From: a virus
Virus record (IMG/VR): IMGVR_UViG_3300020478_000015
Coordinates: 1-43,922 of that record
Strand: one strand, 5' to 3'
Length of the DNA stretch: 43,922 bases
This document shows, piece after piece, positions 34,695 to 41,601 of this stretch (the stretch's first letter is position 1; each line of letters begins with the position of its first letter). Made by a program: the position numbers and the translations under genes. The notes beneath the pieces were generated by a model. The model ran no database searches. It was not told the DNA's origin and saw only the letters and a list, made by a program, of their open reading frames with translations.

Positions 34695-34985
34695 CTATTC
34701 TTCGTCGTCGAGGTCAAAGAACTGGATATCGATTCCGTCTTCTTCGAAGTCTTCGTAGTATGCCTTGTACAGAGGCTGGTGTTGAACCATCGGTATAGGG
34801 CCACTTTGCATTACGTTGACAACTACGTGAGGCCCACAGATGCACCTGGCATCAGCGTCACAGGTATGGACGAACTGTTCTTCTGGGATCCGATGAACAG
34901 AGGTTACAGACCCTTCAGGACCCATTGTCATCATGGTGGTGAACCCTAGCTCGGCTGGGTCACCTTGATTGGTGAATCCCTCCAT
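34695..34985 (-). CDS. Small acidic actinophage-type protein
   Basis: This is a 96-aa protein. The core HTCDADARCICGPHVVVNVM then VQHQPL resembles small actinophage proteins with HDxxERCxCGPR and VHHxLDGRE. It has three Cys (C42, C48, C50) and several His that could bind zinc. The C-terminus is strongly acidic (YYEDFEEDGIDIQFFDLDDE). It starts in a TAATG overlap with the upstream gene. Role unknown. Confidence 0.65.
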   Translation of the reverse strand: MEGFTNQGDPAELGFTTMMTMGPEGSVTSVHRIPEEQFVHTCDADARCICGPHVVVNVMQSGPIPMVQHQPLYKAYYEDFEEDGIDIQFFDLDDEE

Positions 34986-35251
34986 TACAGGATGGTGTAG
35001 AGGTCAGTGCGGCGGCCGTCATTTCTGGTGCGCCCCTTAAACAATGCGTCTATTTCTGTCTTCGTAAGAATCTCGTGGCTTGAGTTGAGAAGACCTACAG
35101 CTATTTTCCGGTGGTAATAAGAGTCGTGCCTGAAGTCAGCAATTTGAGATGCGGCATAGTGATACGAACACCACTGCGAATCATGACGGGGGCGCTGTTT
35201 GCAGCGACCCCATTCAGTTATTGTCTGACAACTGGCCTTTGAGTAGGACAC
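34985..35251 (-). CDS. Small Cys/His-motif protein
   Basis: This is an 88-aa protein. The N-terminal CQTITEWGRCKQRPRHDSQW followed by CSYHY matches a compact Cys/His zinc-like motif (C-x8-C-x10-12-C-x2-H) common in actinophage proteins. The rest is helical with FRHDSYYHRKIAVGLLNSSH and ends DLYTIL. The GTG start at 35251 has GGAG 8 nt upstream and overlaps the 3' end of the HTH gene; the frame extends further upstream without support. Function unknown; nucleic acid binding is plausible. Confidence 0.55.
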   Translation of the reverse strand: MSYSKASCQTITEWGRCKQRPRHDSQWCSYHYAASQIADFRHDSYYHRKIAVGLLNSSHEILTKTEIDALFKGRTRNDGRRTDLYTIL

Positions 35252-35486
35252 GAGCCCGTCTCCATAGTTTGTGAACGTACGACCGAGAAATACCGAGGTG
35301 TTCGGCAACTTCGACCTTTGTAAGACCACCCCAAATGAGTAGTTCAACGACGGAACGTTCTAGTTCTGGTAGTTCTTCGACAGCGTCAACGATTGCTTCT
35401 TGTTTTTCGCTGCGTTGCGCTTCAGATGCTGGGCGGCGAGCTAGGTGATCGGGATCTACCGGTATCTCACGAGCCACTGCCGACAA
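35214..35486 (-). CDS. Sigma region 4-like HTH protein
   Basis: This is a 90-aa protein. Residues about 36-80 (VEELPELERSVVELLIWGGL, then TKVEVAEHLGISRSYVHKLW) have the helix-turn-helix of sigma factor region 4, which contacts -35 elements. It has no region 2, so it is not a complete sigma factor. It may redirect host RNA polymerase, act as a regulator, or be a standalone DNA-binding protein. The start is uncertain between TTG 35486 and GTG 35477; both overlap the upstream kinase gene end. Confidence 0.7.
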   Translation of the reverse strand: MSAVAREIPVDPDHLARRPASEAQRSEKQEAIVDAVEELPELERSVVELLIWGGLTKVEVAEHLGISRSYVHKLWRRARVLLKGQLSDNN

Positions 35487-36006
35487 TCGCCCTTACGGCT
35501 GCACGTAGCTCTTCTACGGTGCCGCTGTTATCGATGACATGATCGAAGTCGTAGTCATCGAGGGCGTTTTCGGTCGGATGGTCAAGGCGTGGTACGTCAG
35601 GGCGATCGATACGGATAACGATTCCACCAGCAGATCTAATTGCGTCTGCTTCGTTGGGGTATCGAACATCAGAAATGGCGACGTTGTACCCATCTAGCAT
35701 TAATTCAGTTGCTCGGGTCATGGTTGGATACACCCAGATAGAGGTGTCAATCATCTCTCTAGAGCCACCGCCAAGTTCTTGCAACAGTCGACGGACTTCA
35801 TCAATCTCGAGTTTGGCCCCCTCCCACCCAAGACGCTCAACTGCGTCTGAAAGGCGGAGACCGAAGTCGTTAACGTACGGATCTATTCTTGAGGCCAGAG
35901 CACGAACGTTGTCAGCAAATGCCATTCGAGTGAACCCGGTTGCGTTAGTTGCTGTGTCTTTGCCGACTTGGGCTCGACAACCAAAGCCAACGATTCTTCC
36001 GTGCAT
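35467..36006 (-). CDS. Deoxynucleoside monophosphate kinase
   Basis: This is a P-loop kinase of 179 aa that phosphorylates dNMPs to dNDPs for DNA synthesis. The P-loop GFGCRAQVGKDT lies at 7-18, with K16. FTRMAFADNVRALAS is the typical lid/substrate region, and DVRYPNEADAIRSAGG with VIRIDRPDV is the conserved C-terminal signature of phage dNMP kinases. The start at ATG 36006 is preferred: it puts the P-loop at the expected distance from the N-terminus and follows the previous stop by one base. The enzyme supplies nucleotides for a phage that encodes no polymerase of its own. Confidence 0.85.
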   Translation of the reverse strand: MHGRIVGFGCRAQVGKDTATNATGFTRMAFADNVRALASRIDPYVNDFGLRLSDAVERLGWEGAKLEIDEVRRLLQELGGGSREMIDTSIWVYPTMTRATELMLDGYNVAISDVRYPNEADAIRSAGGIVIRIDRPDVPRLDHPTENALDDYDFDHVIDNSGTVEELRAAVRAIVGSGS

Positions 36007-36007
36007 C

Positions 36008-36550
36008 TCAAACCTGACTTGCTTCCCCGCCAAGACACTCGGACTTCTTCCAAGCTTGACTGGTCAACATTGACAATGCTATCTGAGGAATGTCCGATTC
36101 ATCTTGGATACGCATGAATTTAGACAGGTCGAGAACCCATTTGCCTTTCAAGTGACCGGTCTGTCCGACTCGGTCAACTCGTTCACGTTCGACTGCGATC
36201 AGCTCCCAGATAGGGGCAAGGAACAATCGGGGACCAGTGGGGTCACCCACGTTGTCTTTGAGGAGGTAGAACACTTCGGGGTACCAGCGCAATGCTTTGC
36301 GTACTGTCAGCTCATCAACAATGAAGAGGTTCTCTTCTATCACGTCGGGGAGGATGTGCCAGCGTTTCCCGAAGTGCTGGTTCTTCTCTTTCACTTCGAC
36401 GAAGAACCCCGGTATCCAAATGTCGAGGTCGTCGGCAGAGTTGAATCGTGTGTGACAGGTGACACCGAGACGCTCGGCTACATACTCTTCGTATTCTCGT
36501 GCGTTGGCAAAGTCGTGACGCTTCTGCGCCTGTGTGCGTGCTATGACCAT
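36008..36550 (-). CDS. Nuclease-like protein, PD-(D/E)XK type
   Basis: This is a 180-aa protein. Residues about 25-55 carry YEEYVAERLG then DDLDIWIPGFFVEVKEKN, where D41/D43, E52 and K54 form the D..ExK core of PD-(D/E)XK nucleases. The rest is alpha/beta with KGKWVLDLSKFMRI. The start ATG 36550 overlaps the end of the upstream nuclease-like gene by 10 nt, and a GGGAAGA element precedes it. Two neighbouring genes of the same fold suggest a recombination or DNA-processing pair. Substrate is unknown. Confidence 0.65.
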   Translation of the reverse strand: MVIARTQAQKRHDFANAREYEEYVAERLGVTCHTRFNSADDLDIWIPGFFVEVKEKNQHFGKRWHILPDVIEENLFIVDELTVRKALRWYPEVFYLLKDNVGDPTGPRLFLAPIWELIAVERERVDRVGQTGHLKGKWVLDLSKFMRIQDESDIPQIALSMLTSQAWKKSECLGGEASQV

Positions 36551-36873
36551 TCTTCCCAAGCCTCCAGGAGCTGTTGCCCAAAGTCCCAATCGACAATCAT
36601 CAGTGTTGCCGAATCAGACTTGCGCCGGTCGCCGGAGGCAACCACCAACGCCCACTGGTTGTCGCCTCCGGCTGCTGCACGTATGCGGCGAACCCACTCA
36701 GGGATCTCCCATCTCTTCCTGTGTTTAGCTTCGACAGGAAAAGGAATGCCATGGAAGTCGTTTGAGGGGTTACCGGCTTTAGCCCGATCAGCGTCAGGCC
36801 AGATGTGTTGAAGCCCAGCAAGAACTTCGTTTTCGAATTTCGTCCCTTTAGCTCTGGCTTTACTCACAACCAC
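36541..36873 (-). CDS. Holliday junction resolvase-like nuclease
   Basis: This is a 110-aa protein. KARAKGTKFENEVLAGL (residues 5-21, E14/E16), D39 in NPSNDFHG, and FPVEAKHRKRW with E48-x-K50 form the core of a small resolvase-type PD-(D/E)XK nuclease. The length and motif order resemble archaeal-type or phage Holliday junction resolvases, which cut branched DNA before packaging or during recombination. The N-terminal Lys/Arg cluster fits DNA contact. It overlaps the next nuclease gene. Confidence 0.75.
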   Translation of the reverse strand: MVVSKARAKGTKFENEVLAGLQHIWPDADRAKAGNPSNDFHGIPFPVEAKHRKRWEIPEWVRRIRAAAGGDNQWALVVASGDRRKSDSATLMIVDWDFGQQLLEAWEEWS

Positions 36874-36909
36874 GAAAATACAGGTGACGTTTAGCTAAGT
36901 GGGGGTTTG

Positions 36910-37254
36910 TTAAGGAATTCTTCCACAGGTCCACAGAAGCCAGCCGTCACCGAACTTCAGCTCACCCCATGTCCATATCAGTCTGGCCATGTGAACACTG
37001 GTCTCGACCTCGTAGCGCCGGTCCCAAATATGGTCCATCGAAGCTGACCAGTACTCTCGTGATATTTGTGTCAAGCCGTGATCGTCCGTAGACGAGACGG
37101 CGGTAGGTCGATGCAAGCTCTCACACCAGAAGACGCCTAGCGCTCGGGATGATTCCTCGCCGAAGTACTCCTCGACGACAGCGGGGATCTCGGAGTGTGG
37201 GGGCTCTGCGTGGTAGCCGGTCCAATCGAGCAACAGCCACAGGTAGACCCACAT
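36910..37254 (-). CDS. Lysozyme-like lytic transglycosylase
   Basis: This is a 114-aa protein. The hydrophobic N-terminus MWVYLWLLLDW could be a membrane anchor or signal. FWCESLHRPTAVSSTDDHGL then TQIS has the goose-lysozyme/transglycosylase signature: catalytic E45 in CESL and the GLTQI loop at 60-64. It is predicted to cleave peptidoglycan glycan strands. ATG 37254 overlaps the upstream primase stop (TGATG) with GGAG 5 nt before it. An enzyme of this sort between primase and resolvase is unusual. It may act in lysis, or be a wall-entry or superinfection factor. Activity is inferred from motif. Confidence 0.65.
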   Translation of the reverse strand: MWVYLWLLLDWTGYHAEPPHSEIPAVVEEYFGEESSRALGVFWCESLHRPTAVSSTDDHGLTQISREYWSASMDHIWDRRYEVETSVHMARLIWTWGELKFGDGWLLWTCGRIP

Positions 37255-38174
37255 CAACTCTCCATCAAGCTTGGGGCCAGCCACTCGTCAGCGGTCTCGA
37301 TCGCTTCAGCAACTCGACCTCCGGGTGGGTTCACACGGCTCGCTGAAGGCAACTCGTCGATAATTCTCTTAGCTGCCTGGTGACCGGCAAGGTCGTCATC
37401 TAAACAAATAAAGGTGTGTTTGTGTCGAGCGAGCTGGTTGCCCCACTCGGGTCGCCAGGTAGCAGCGCCAGAGGGGAGCCCATAGACAAACACCTGTTGG
37501 TGAAGGTCATTATGTCTAATCCATTTCTCAACACACCAAAGATCTGACTCTCCTTCGACTAGAACAGCTAAGGGTGTATCGAGCAAAAACCGAACCCGAT
37601 ATAGCTGAGAGGTGAAGCTGCTACCAGTCACGGCGTACTTCGATCCGTTCTCAAAGGTGCGGCGCTTGATGCCTCTAATGACTCCATCCGAATCAGTATG
37701 AGGTACCCACAGCTCTGTTTCAGTGGCCTTAACGTCGAACCCTAGAACATCGTCAAGGGTGAGGTAAGGCCACTTCGATGCCACGAACTTCTCAGCGGCA
37801 CGAGCCCCCTCGGGGGAGGCCCAGGGTTCAGAGACGAAAGTCTCAGTGAGGTTCTCCATTTTCTTCGGTGCTGGCCGACGCTTCTTCACGACCATCGGGT
37901 CGAGTCGACGACCACTCAGACGTTCTAACGCTTCGTGATATGAGAGACCACGAGCCTTCATCGCAAAGTCGATAACGTCTCCACCCTCACCAGTGGAGTA
38001 GTCGTACCAGTCACGTTCGTAAACATGAAGTGAAGGGGTTCTCTCCCCAGAATTCTGAATCGAGCGGATCTTGCCGGATCTATTTGGCTGCTCAAACCCG
38101 AGTATGTCAAGAGCCTCTGACATGGTGACCGTTGACTTCACTTGGTCACGAAGATCGTCGCTTGGTCGTTTCAC
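37254..38174 (-). CDS. DNA primase, TOPRIM type with degenerate zinc domain
   Basis: This is a 306-aa primase that makes RNA primers. Residues about 34-72 (SGERTPSLHVYE, WYDYSTGEGGDVIDFAM) correspond to the CHC2-type N-terminal module, but the zinc-ligand Cys/His residues are missing. The TOPRIM domain has E208 in LVEGESDLW and the acidic triad at 259-261 in FICLDDDLAGHQAAKRI, with intact metal-binding acids. No helicase domain is attached; the helicase is a separate gene upstream. It starts in an ATGA overlap with the previous small gene. Confidence 0.85.
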   Translation of the reverse strand: MKRPSDDLRDQVKSTVTMSEALDILGFEQPNRSGKIRSIQNSGERTPSLHVYERDWYDYSTGEGGDVIDFAMKARGLSYHEALERLSGRRLDPMVVKKRRPAPKKMENLTETFVSEPWASPEGARAAEKFVASKWPYLTLDDVLGFDVKATETELWVPHTDSDGVIRGIKRRTFENGSKYAVTGSSFTSQLYRVRFLLDTPLAVLVEGESDLWCVEKWIRHNDLHQQVFVYGLPSGAATWRPEWGNQLARHKHTFICLDDDLAGHQAAKRIIDELPSASRVNPPGGRVAEAIETADEWLAPSLMES

Positions 38175-38332
38175 CCTTCGCCTCCGTACTCAGGTTCAGG
38201 CACATAAGTTTCTTGAAGTAGCTCTGGGAACTTGAAGATAGGTCGACCTACTCTGACGTTGTCTGTCCGCCGGTAGTTCCTCATGATGGGTCGCAGGGAT
38301 AGTTCACCCGCACAGCAAGATAGTTTTTTCAT
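38171..38332 (-). CDS. Small basic protein upstream of primase
   Basis: This is a 53-aa protein with N-terminal MKKLSCCAGELSLRPIMRNY, then RRTDNVRVGRPIFKFPELL and an acidic Pro/Gly end. Paired Cys near the start are notable. Both ends are coupled by ATGA overlaps, with the upstream gene and with the primase, which supports coding and the chosen start over a longer frame beginning at 38374. Function unknown; a replication accessory role is possible. Confidence 0.6.
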   Translation of the reverse strand: MKKLSCCAGELSLRPIMRNYRRTDNVRVGRPIFKFPELLQETYVPEPEYGGEG

Positions 38333-38535
38333 TTCATGTCCTCCGGTACGAAGATGCGGACGATCGGAATACACGGGTCGTCGTAGTCAGCCATCGAGTC
38401 GTATTCGGATTCGGTTATCTCAGGCCCGTCGTGTGTGCCGCAGGTCACTTTGCCGCACCACCCGGACTGTTGTCCTATTTCCAGCCATAATGCGAGATCG
38501 TCGCCAACATGGCTCACAGAAGCAGGTTTTTCCAT
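38329..38535 (-). CDS. Small acidic protein with Cys residues
   Basis: This 68-aa protein shows the pattern WLEIGQQSGWCGKVTCGTHD, ITESEYDSMADYDDPCIPIV. I recognise the DPCIPVIRI-like ending from small actinophage proteins of unknown function. Three Cys and a His could bind metal. AGGGG precedes the ATG. It is followed by an ATGA-coupled gene. The 79-nt gap upstream (38536-38614) holds a short AAGCC/GGCTT hairpin and a CTAAGG/CCTTAG inverted repeat. Confidence 0.6.
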   Translation of the reverse strand: MEKPASVSHVGDDLALWLEIGQQSGWCGKVTCGTHDGPEITESEYDSMADYDDPCIPIVRIFVPEDMK

Positions 38536-38614
38536 CTTTACCCCTTTTTGCTCCGCACAGGAAGCCGTCTAAGGGCTTTACAGCATTCGCCCCTACCCTT
38601 GATACCTTAGTTTT

Positions 38615-39481
38615 TTAGCCTAAACCCAGCTCGTGCTGTTCGACTGGTCGTGTAATTTTTCCAGTGTGGGGGTTCCAATGGTGCTTCACCCCGTCAGGGT
38701 GAATGCCCCCACCAGTTCGAGTCTTCAAGAACTGCAATCTGATGTCGTCCTCCATGTAGTCCCGCATCTTCTGGGAGATGTTGGGATCGAGCGATGGCTT
38801 GTACATGCCGAGCACATAGTCGGCTGATTCCTCACCGCCGAACTTCCCGTCAGTCAAGTCGAGCGGTCGGTGGCCAGCGTTGTGATCGCCTCGCTTCACT
38901 TGATGAAGGACAATGACAGCTACATCGTTTTCTCTAGCGAAATTCTTCATCGCTCGTGCCATGCCCTGGACGCTGTCCATTTGATTCTCTCCCCATGTGC
39001 GAACTAGTTCGAGATAGTCGATGAGCACCAACCTCGGTCGAGCACCCAAACGAGACTCGTAATCGTTGAGGACCTCGGTCATGTCCCCGAGGCCGAGGTC
39101 GGGCTCATCTTCGACAACCAACAATGGGAGGGACTCGCTGGTTATCTCGATCGCAGAACACTTGCCGTGTTCACGCATCGTCTTCTCGATAGTGGTCGTC
39201 GCCGTCCCTGTGTAGCAGCTCGCCAACCGTTCAAGAATGTATCGACCGTGCATCTCCAAGCTGAAGAGCACCGTTGGAACACCCGGATTGTTAGCAGCAA
39301 CGTTTATCAAAAACCATGTCTTACCTACGCCCGTTCGGGCTAGGAGAATCATGACCTGGCCAGGGGCCATACCCCCCTGAGTGCGATCATCAAAAAACGA
39401 ATATCCAAGTGGGACTCGAACGATGTCCGAGGTTGCCCACTTGTATAGTTCGTCCCTTACCTCAGTGAGGACACGAAGCAT
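38615..39481 (-). CDS. Replicative helicase, DnaB/RecA-like
   Basis: This is a 288-aa single-domain helicase ATPase. Walker A ARTGVGKT lies at 48-55, followed by VLFSLEMHGRYILER (SLEM motif), Walker B RLVLIDYLELV at about 150-160, a sensor VAVIVLHQVKR at about 188-197 and an arginine-rich end. It lacks the N-terminal collar of DnaB, as in several phage helicases. The ATG overlaps the upstream stop (TAATG); a longer frame start at 39553 is inside the upstream gene. With the primase it forms the phage replication core. Confidence 0.85.
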   Translation of the reverse strand: MLRVLTEVRDELYKWATSDIVRVPLGYSFFDDRTQGGMAPGQVMILLARTGVGKTWFLINVAANNPGVPTVLFSLEMHGRYILERLASCYTGTATTTIEKTMREHGKCSAIEITSESLPLLVVEDEPDLGLGDMTEVLNDYESRLGARPRLVLIDYLELVRTWGENQMDSVQGMARAMKNFARENDVAVIVLHQVKRGDHNAGHRPLDLTDGKFGGEESADYVLGMYKPSLDPNISQKMRDYMEDDIRLQFLKTRTGGGIHPDGVKHHWNPHTGKITRPVEQHELGLG

Positions 39482-40062
39482 TAGGCGGTAATTTTTCCAG
39501 CAGCGAGAAGGGCAGCGTACTGCGCTTGTTTCCCAAGTTTGGCCCATGCCCACTCGGGAGCAGATTGCCCAGCAAATTTGCTGACCATGTATATCCCGAC
39601 CTTGTAGTTAGTGCCTGCCTTGACCAAGTTCTCGTGCGAGATATCTGGAAAGGTTCCGCCGTTCATGCTGGACTTCTCAGAGTCCCAAACTTTCCAGTTA
39701 TGAGGGTTATGGAACAAAGCGTCTTCGAGCATCTCAATCAAGCTGGACTTCTCATGGATCGCCGTTGGGGGACCGGGCTGGTAGTCAACTACCGGCGCAT
39801 CAGAGGTGACAACAGCACCGTCGAACTGGTCAAGGACGTTAGCGACTGCCGCATCGTGTGCTTGTGTCTCAGGAGCTAGCTGAACAACAGGCGCTGATGC
39901 CGTGCTCACGTTCATGGCGTCAAGCAGAGTGCAGAGAACAGTCTCTGTGATCTCAGCGAACACACCGTCCCGGACAGCAGCTACGGCCGCATCTGACTTC
40001 ACAACGTCAGCGGCGATGTAGCCAGCCACTTGCGTGACTATGGATAGGTCTTTTTCATTCAT
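39481..40062 (-). CDS. Replication-module protein, unknown
   Basis: This is a 193-aa protein located between the RecB-like nuclease and helicase genes. Residues 1-60 are helical (ADVVKSDAAVAAVRDGVFAE), residues 60-105 are an Ala/Val/Pro/Asp-rich linker, and the C-terminus has NPHNWKVWDSEKSSMNGG, FPDISHEN and APEWAWAKLGKQAQYAAL. The WDS/W..P pattern recalls C-terminal zinc-free segments of phage proteins acting with single-stranded DNA, so a single-strand-binding or replication accessory protein is possible, but I do not recognise the fold. AAAGGAAAA is a good ribosome site. Confidence 0.55.
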   Translation of the reverse strand: MNEKDLSIVTQVAGYIAADVVKSDAAVAAVRDGVFAEITETVLCTLLDAMNVSTASAPVVQLAPETQAHDAAVANVLDQFDGAVVTSDAPVVDYQPGPPTAIHEKSSLIEMLEDALFHNPHNWKVWDSEKSSMNGGTFPDISHENLVKAGTNYKVGIYMVSKFAGQSAPEWAWAKLGKQAQYAALLAAGKITA

Positions 40063-40083
40063 TTTGTTTTCCTTTGTTGGGAT

Positions 40084-40935
40084 CTAAGAAGCTCGAAGCG
40101 TTGCGCCAAAGGGACAAATGGTCCAGTGGTCGCAGTACGCCTCTGAGCAGAGAAATGATTCAGTGTTAGGGAGGTAGGGCCCCCCGGCATCAATGAGATC
40201 AGCAAGCATCTCTGATTGCAGCTTAGTTGCTTCGATCTGTTCCGAGGTCCGTGGTTCCTCGATGCGGTGGAACGTGGGACCGTCTAATGCGATTACGTCA
40301 TACACGAAACGCAGGTTGGCATCTGGCTCCGTGAGACCCAGCTCGTGGAACACTCCCAGGTAGTAGGCGGCCTGCGGTGTCTTATGGGCACGGTATTTAT
40401 CAGCTCGTGGTTTAGCCAGAGAATTCTTATGATCGCAGAGGATCACGTCGTTCGACACAGTGTCCCGAAGAACGAGGTCGATGGTGCCGTGTCTCACCCA
40501 GTCGTCGTGCCCTTCCCAGGGCAGGTCGAACTGTTCCTCAACTCCGAGGACTTCGTATTGCGGAGACCAGTAGTGCTCGTTCTGGTGGTAGAAGGAGATC
40601 GCTGACCCGATCTTCATTGCGGCCTGTTCAAAGTTCAGAATGACCTCGTCGGAGCGTGCCTTCTTGGGCTGGTACTGCCACGAGAAACGATCACCAGCCC
40701 GTTCGATCTCAGCTTGGAATACGTCTAACGCCCGTTCGATCCATGGACGTATGTTGCCTACAAACTCGTTAGTCTTCTGGCGATTGAGGTAATACGCCTC
40801 GTGGCCAGCGTGGATGGCTGTGCCGATGGCCCTTACCACTCCAGAGGAGTAAGGGATACGGGGATCGAGGTCGTAGGTCAGGCGGTGAGCGCAAGTTTGA
40901 GCCGTGCCGATCGTCGACTGGCGCATCTTCTTCAT
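40084..40935 (-). CDS. RecB/Cas4-like nuclease with Fe-S-type cysteines
   Basis: This is a 283-aa protein of the PD-(D/E)XK superfamily. It has GTAIHAGHEAYY (about 38-49), a core D153 in TIDLVL and D168-x-K170 in ILCDHK, followed by TPQAAYYLGVF (about 187-197), the QhxxY motif. C15 plus C263, C268 and C274 (CSEAYC...C) match the four-cysteine pattern of Cas4/AddB-type iron-sulphur nucleases. The role is probably DNA end processing in recombination or replication. The ATG overlaps the upstream stop (ATGA). Whether the cluster assembles is inferred. Confidence 0.8.
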   Translation of the reverse strand: MKKMRQSTIGTAQTCAHRLTYDLDPRIPYSSGVVRAIGTAIHAGHEAYYLNRQKTNEFVGNIRPWIERALDVFQAEIERAGDRFSWQYQPKKARSDEVILNFEQAAMKIGSAISFYHQNEHYWSPQYEVLGVEEQFDLPWEGHDDWVRHGTIDLVLRDTVSNDVILCDHKNSLAKPRADKYRAHKTPQAAYYLGVFHELGLTEPDANLRFVYDVIALDGPTFHRIEEPRTSEQIEATKLQSEMLADLIDAGGPYLPNTESFLCSEAYCDHWTICPFGATLRAS

Positions 40936-41453
40936 CGAGATCTCCTTTGCAGCAGGTACTTAACCTGGGAAACGGTCGCACCCGTTGCCCTAGAGATCGA
41001 CTTCTGAGACTCACCCTCACGACGGCGGCGAAGGATCTCCTCTTCTTGCCGGGAGGTAAGCATTTGAGCCCTGTTGACATTCGGTCGGAATTGGTACTTC
41101 TTCAGGATTCTGTAAACGTACGCCTTCGAGAATTCGGTTAGGTCCGAGATCTGTTGAGCCGTGTAGCCATTCAAGTGTTCCTCGATGATCCTCCAGGTGT
41201 CTGATCGTGCTGATCTGAGGAGGTACTCGACCTTCTCGTAGGGAAGGCCAACAGCAGCAGAGATCTGAGTTGCAGTCAGACCGAGGTGAGAGAGGGTGAC
41301 GACTCGTTCGTAACGAGGCCCCTTACTGAGATCCTCGAACTGGACATGACGACGATTCAGTTCATCTGCAACTTGGGGCGATAGATTGGAGTTTCCTTGG
41401 AGAGCGAAAGTGACTTCGTCTCGCCAGGTCCCGGTGGGCAGTGTGTTGGGCAT
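40932..41453 (-). CDS. Triple-HTH DNA-binding protein
   Basis: This 173-aa protein contains three successive helix-turn-helix units: about 56-80 (GLTATQISAAVGLPYEKVEY), 93-119 (GYTAQQISDLTEFSKAYVYR) and 135-173 (EGESQKSISRATGATVSQVK). This resembles transposase or resolvase-like HTH arrays and could bind a long direct-repeat or inverted-repeat site. It has no catalytic domain. ATG 41453 is preceded by AAAGGAA. It lies between the endolysin and replication genes. The 148-nt region upstream carries candidate promoter and operator sequences, so it may be autoregulated. It is the only repressor-like candidate in the window. Confidence 0.7.
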   Translation of the reverse strand: MPNTLPTGTWRDEVTFALQGNSNLSPQVADELNRRHVQFEDLSKGPRYERVVTLSHLGLTATQISAAVGLPYEKVEYLLRSARSDTWRIIEEHLNGYTAQQISDLTEFSKAYVYRILKKYQFRPNVNRAQMLTSRQEEEILRRRREGESQKSISRATGATVSQVKYLLQRRSR

Positions 41454-41491
41454 TTCGATTCCTTTAGACACATCAACCTTAGAGCTGAGGT

Positions 41492-41593
41492 GGGACACTC
41501 AACAGTAGAAAAGTCCCTAGCTCAAGTCAATGATTCAAGCAAAGGAGTTACTTTTCTCCCTTGCAAGGAATCTGTGAACTTTATTTGGTGCTA
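41492..41593 (-). promoter_or_regulatory. Candidate promoter and operators of the triple-HTH gene
   Basis: On the minus strand, TTGACT (41530-41525) and TACTGT (41507-41502) are 17 nt apart, a good sigma70-type promoter facing the triple-HTH gene. GGGAC/GTCCC arms (41492-41496, 41513-41517) bracket the -10. CCTTGCAAGG is a perfect 10-bp palindrome (41559-41568). GAGTTAC (41545-41551) and GTAACTC (41587-41593) are perfect 7-bp inverted copies. Such symmetry in a 100-nt gap suggests operator sites. Binding is inferred. Confidence 0.5.
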
Positions 41594-41601
41594 AAGGTAA
41601 C

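Noticed and set aside
34677-34949. 90-aa rightward frame
   Set aside because: It is antisense to a leftward gene with a recognisable HTCDADARC/CGP pattern and TAATG coupling.
36104-36811. 235-aa rightward frame
   Set aside because: It lies antisense to two coupled nuclease-like genes with conserved motifs; the reverse strand explains the sequence better.
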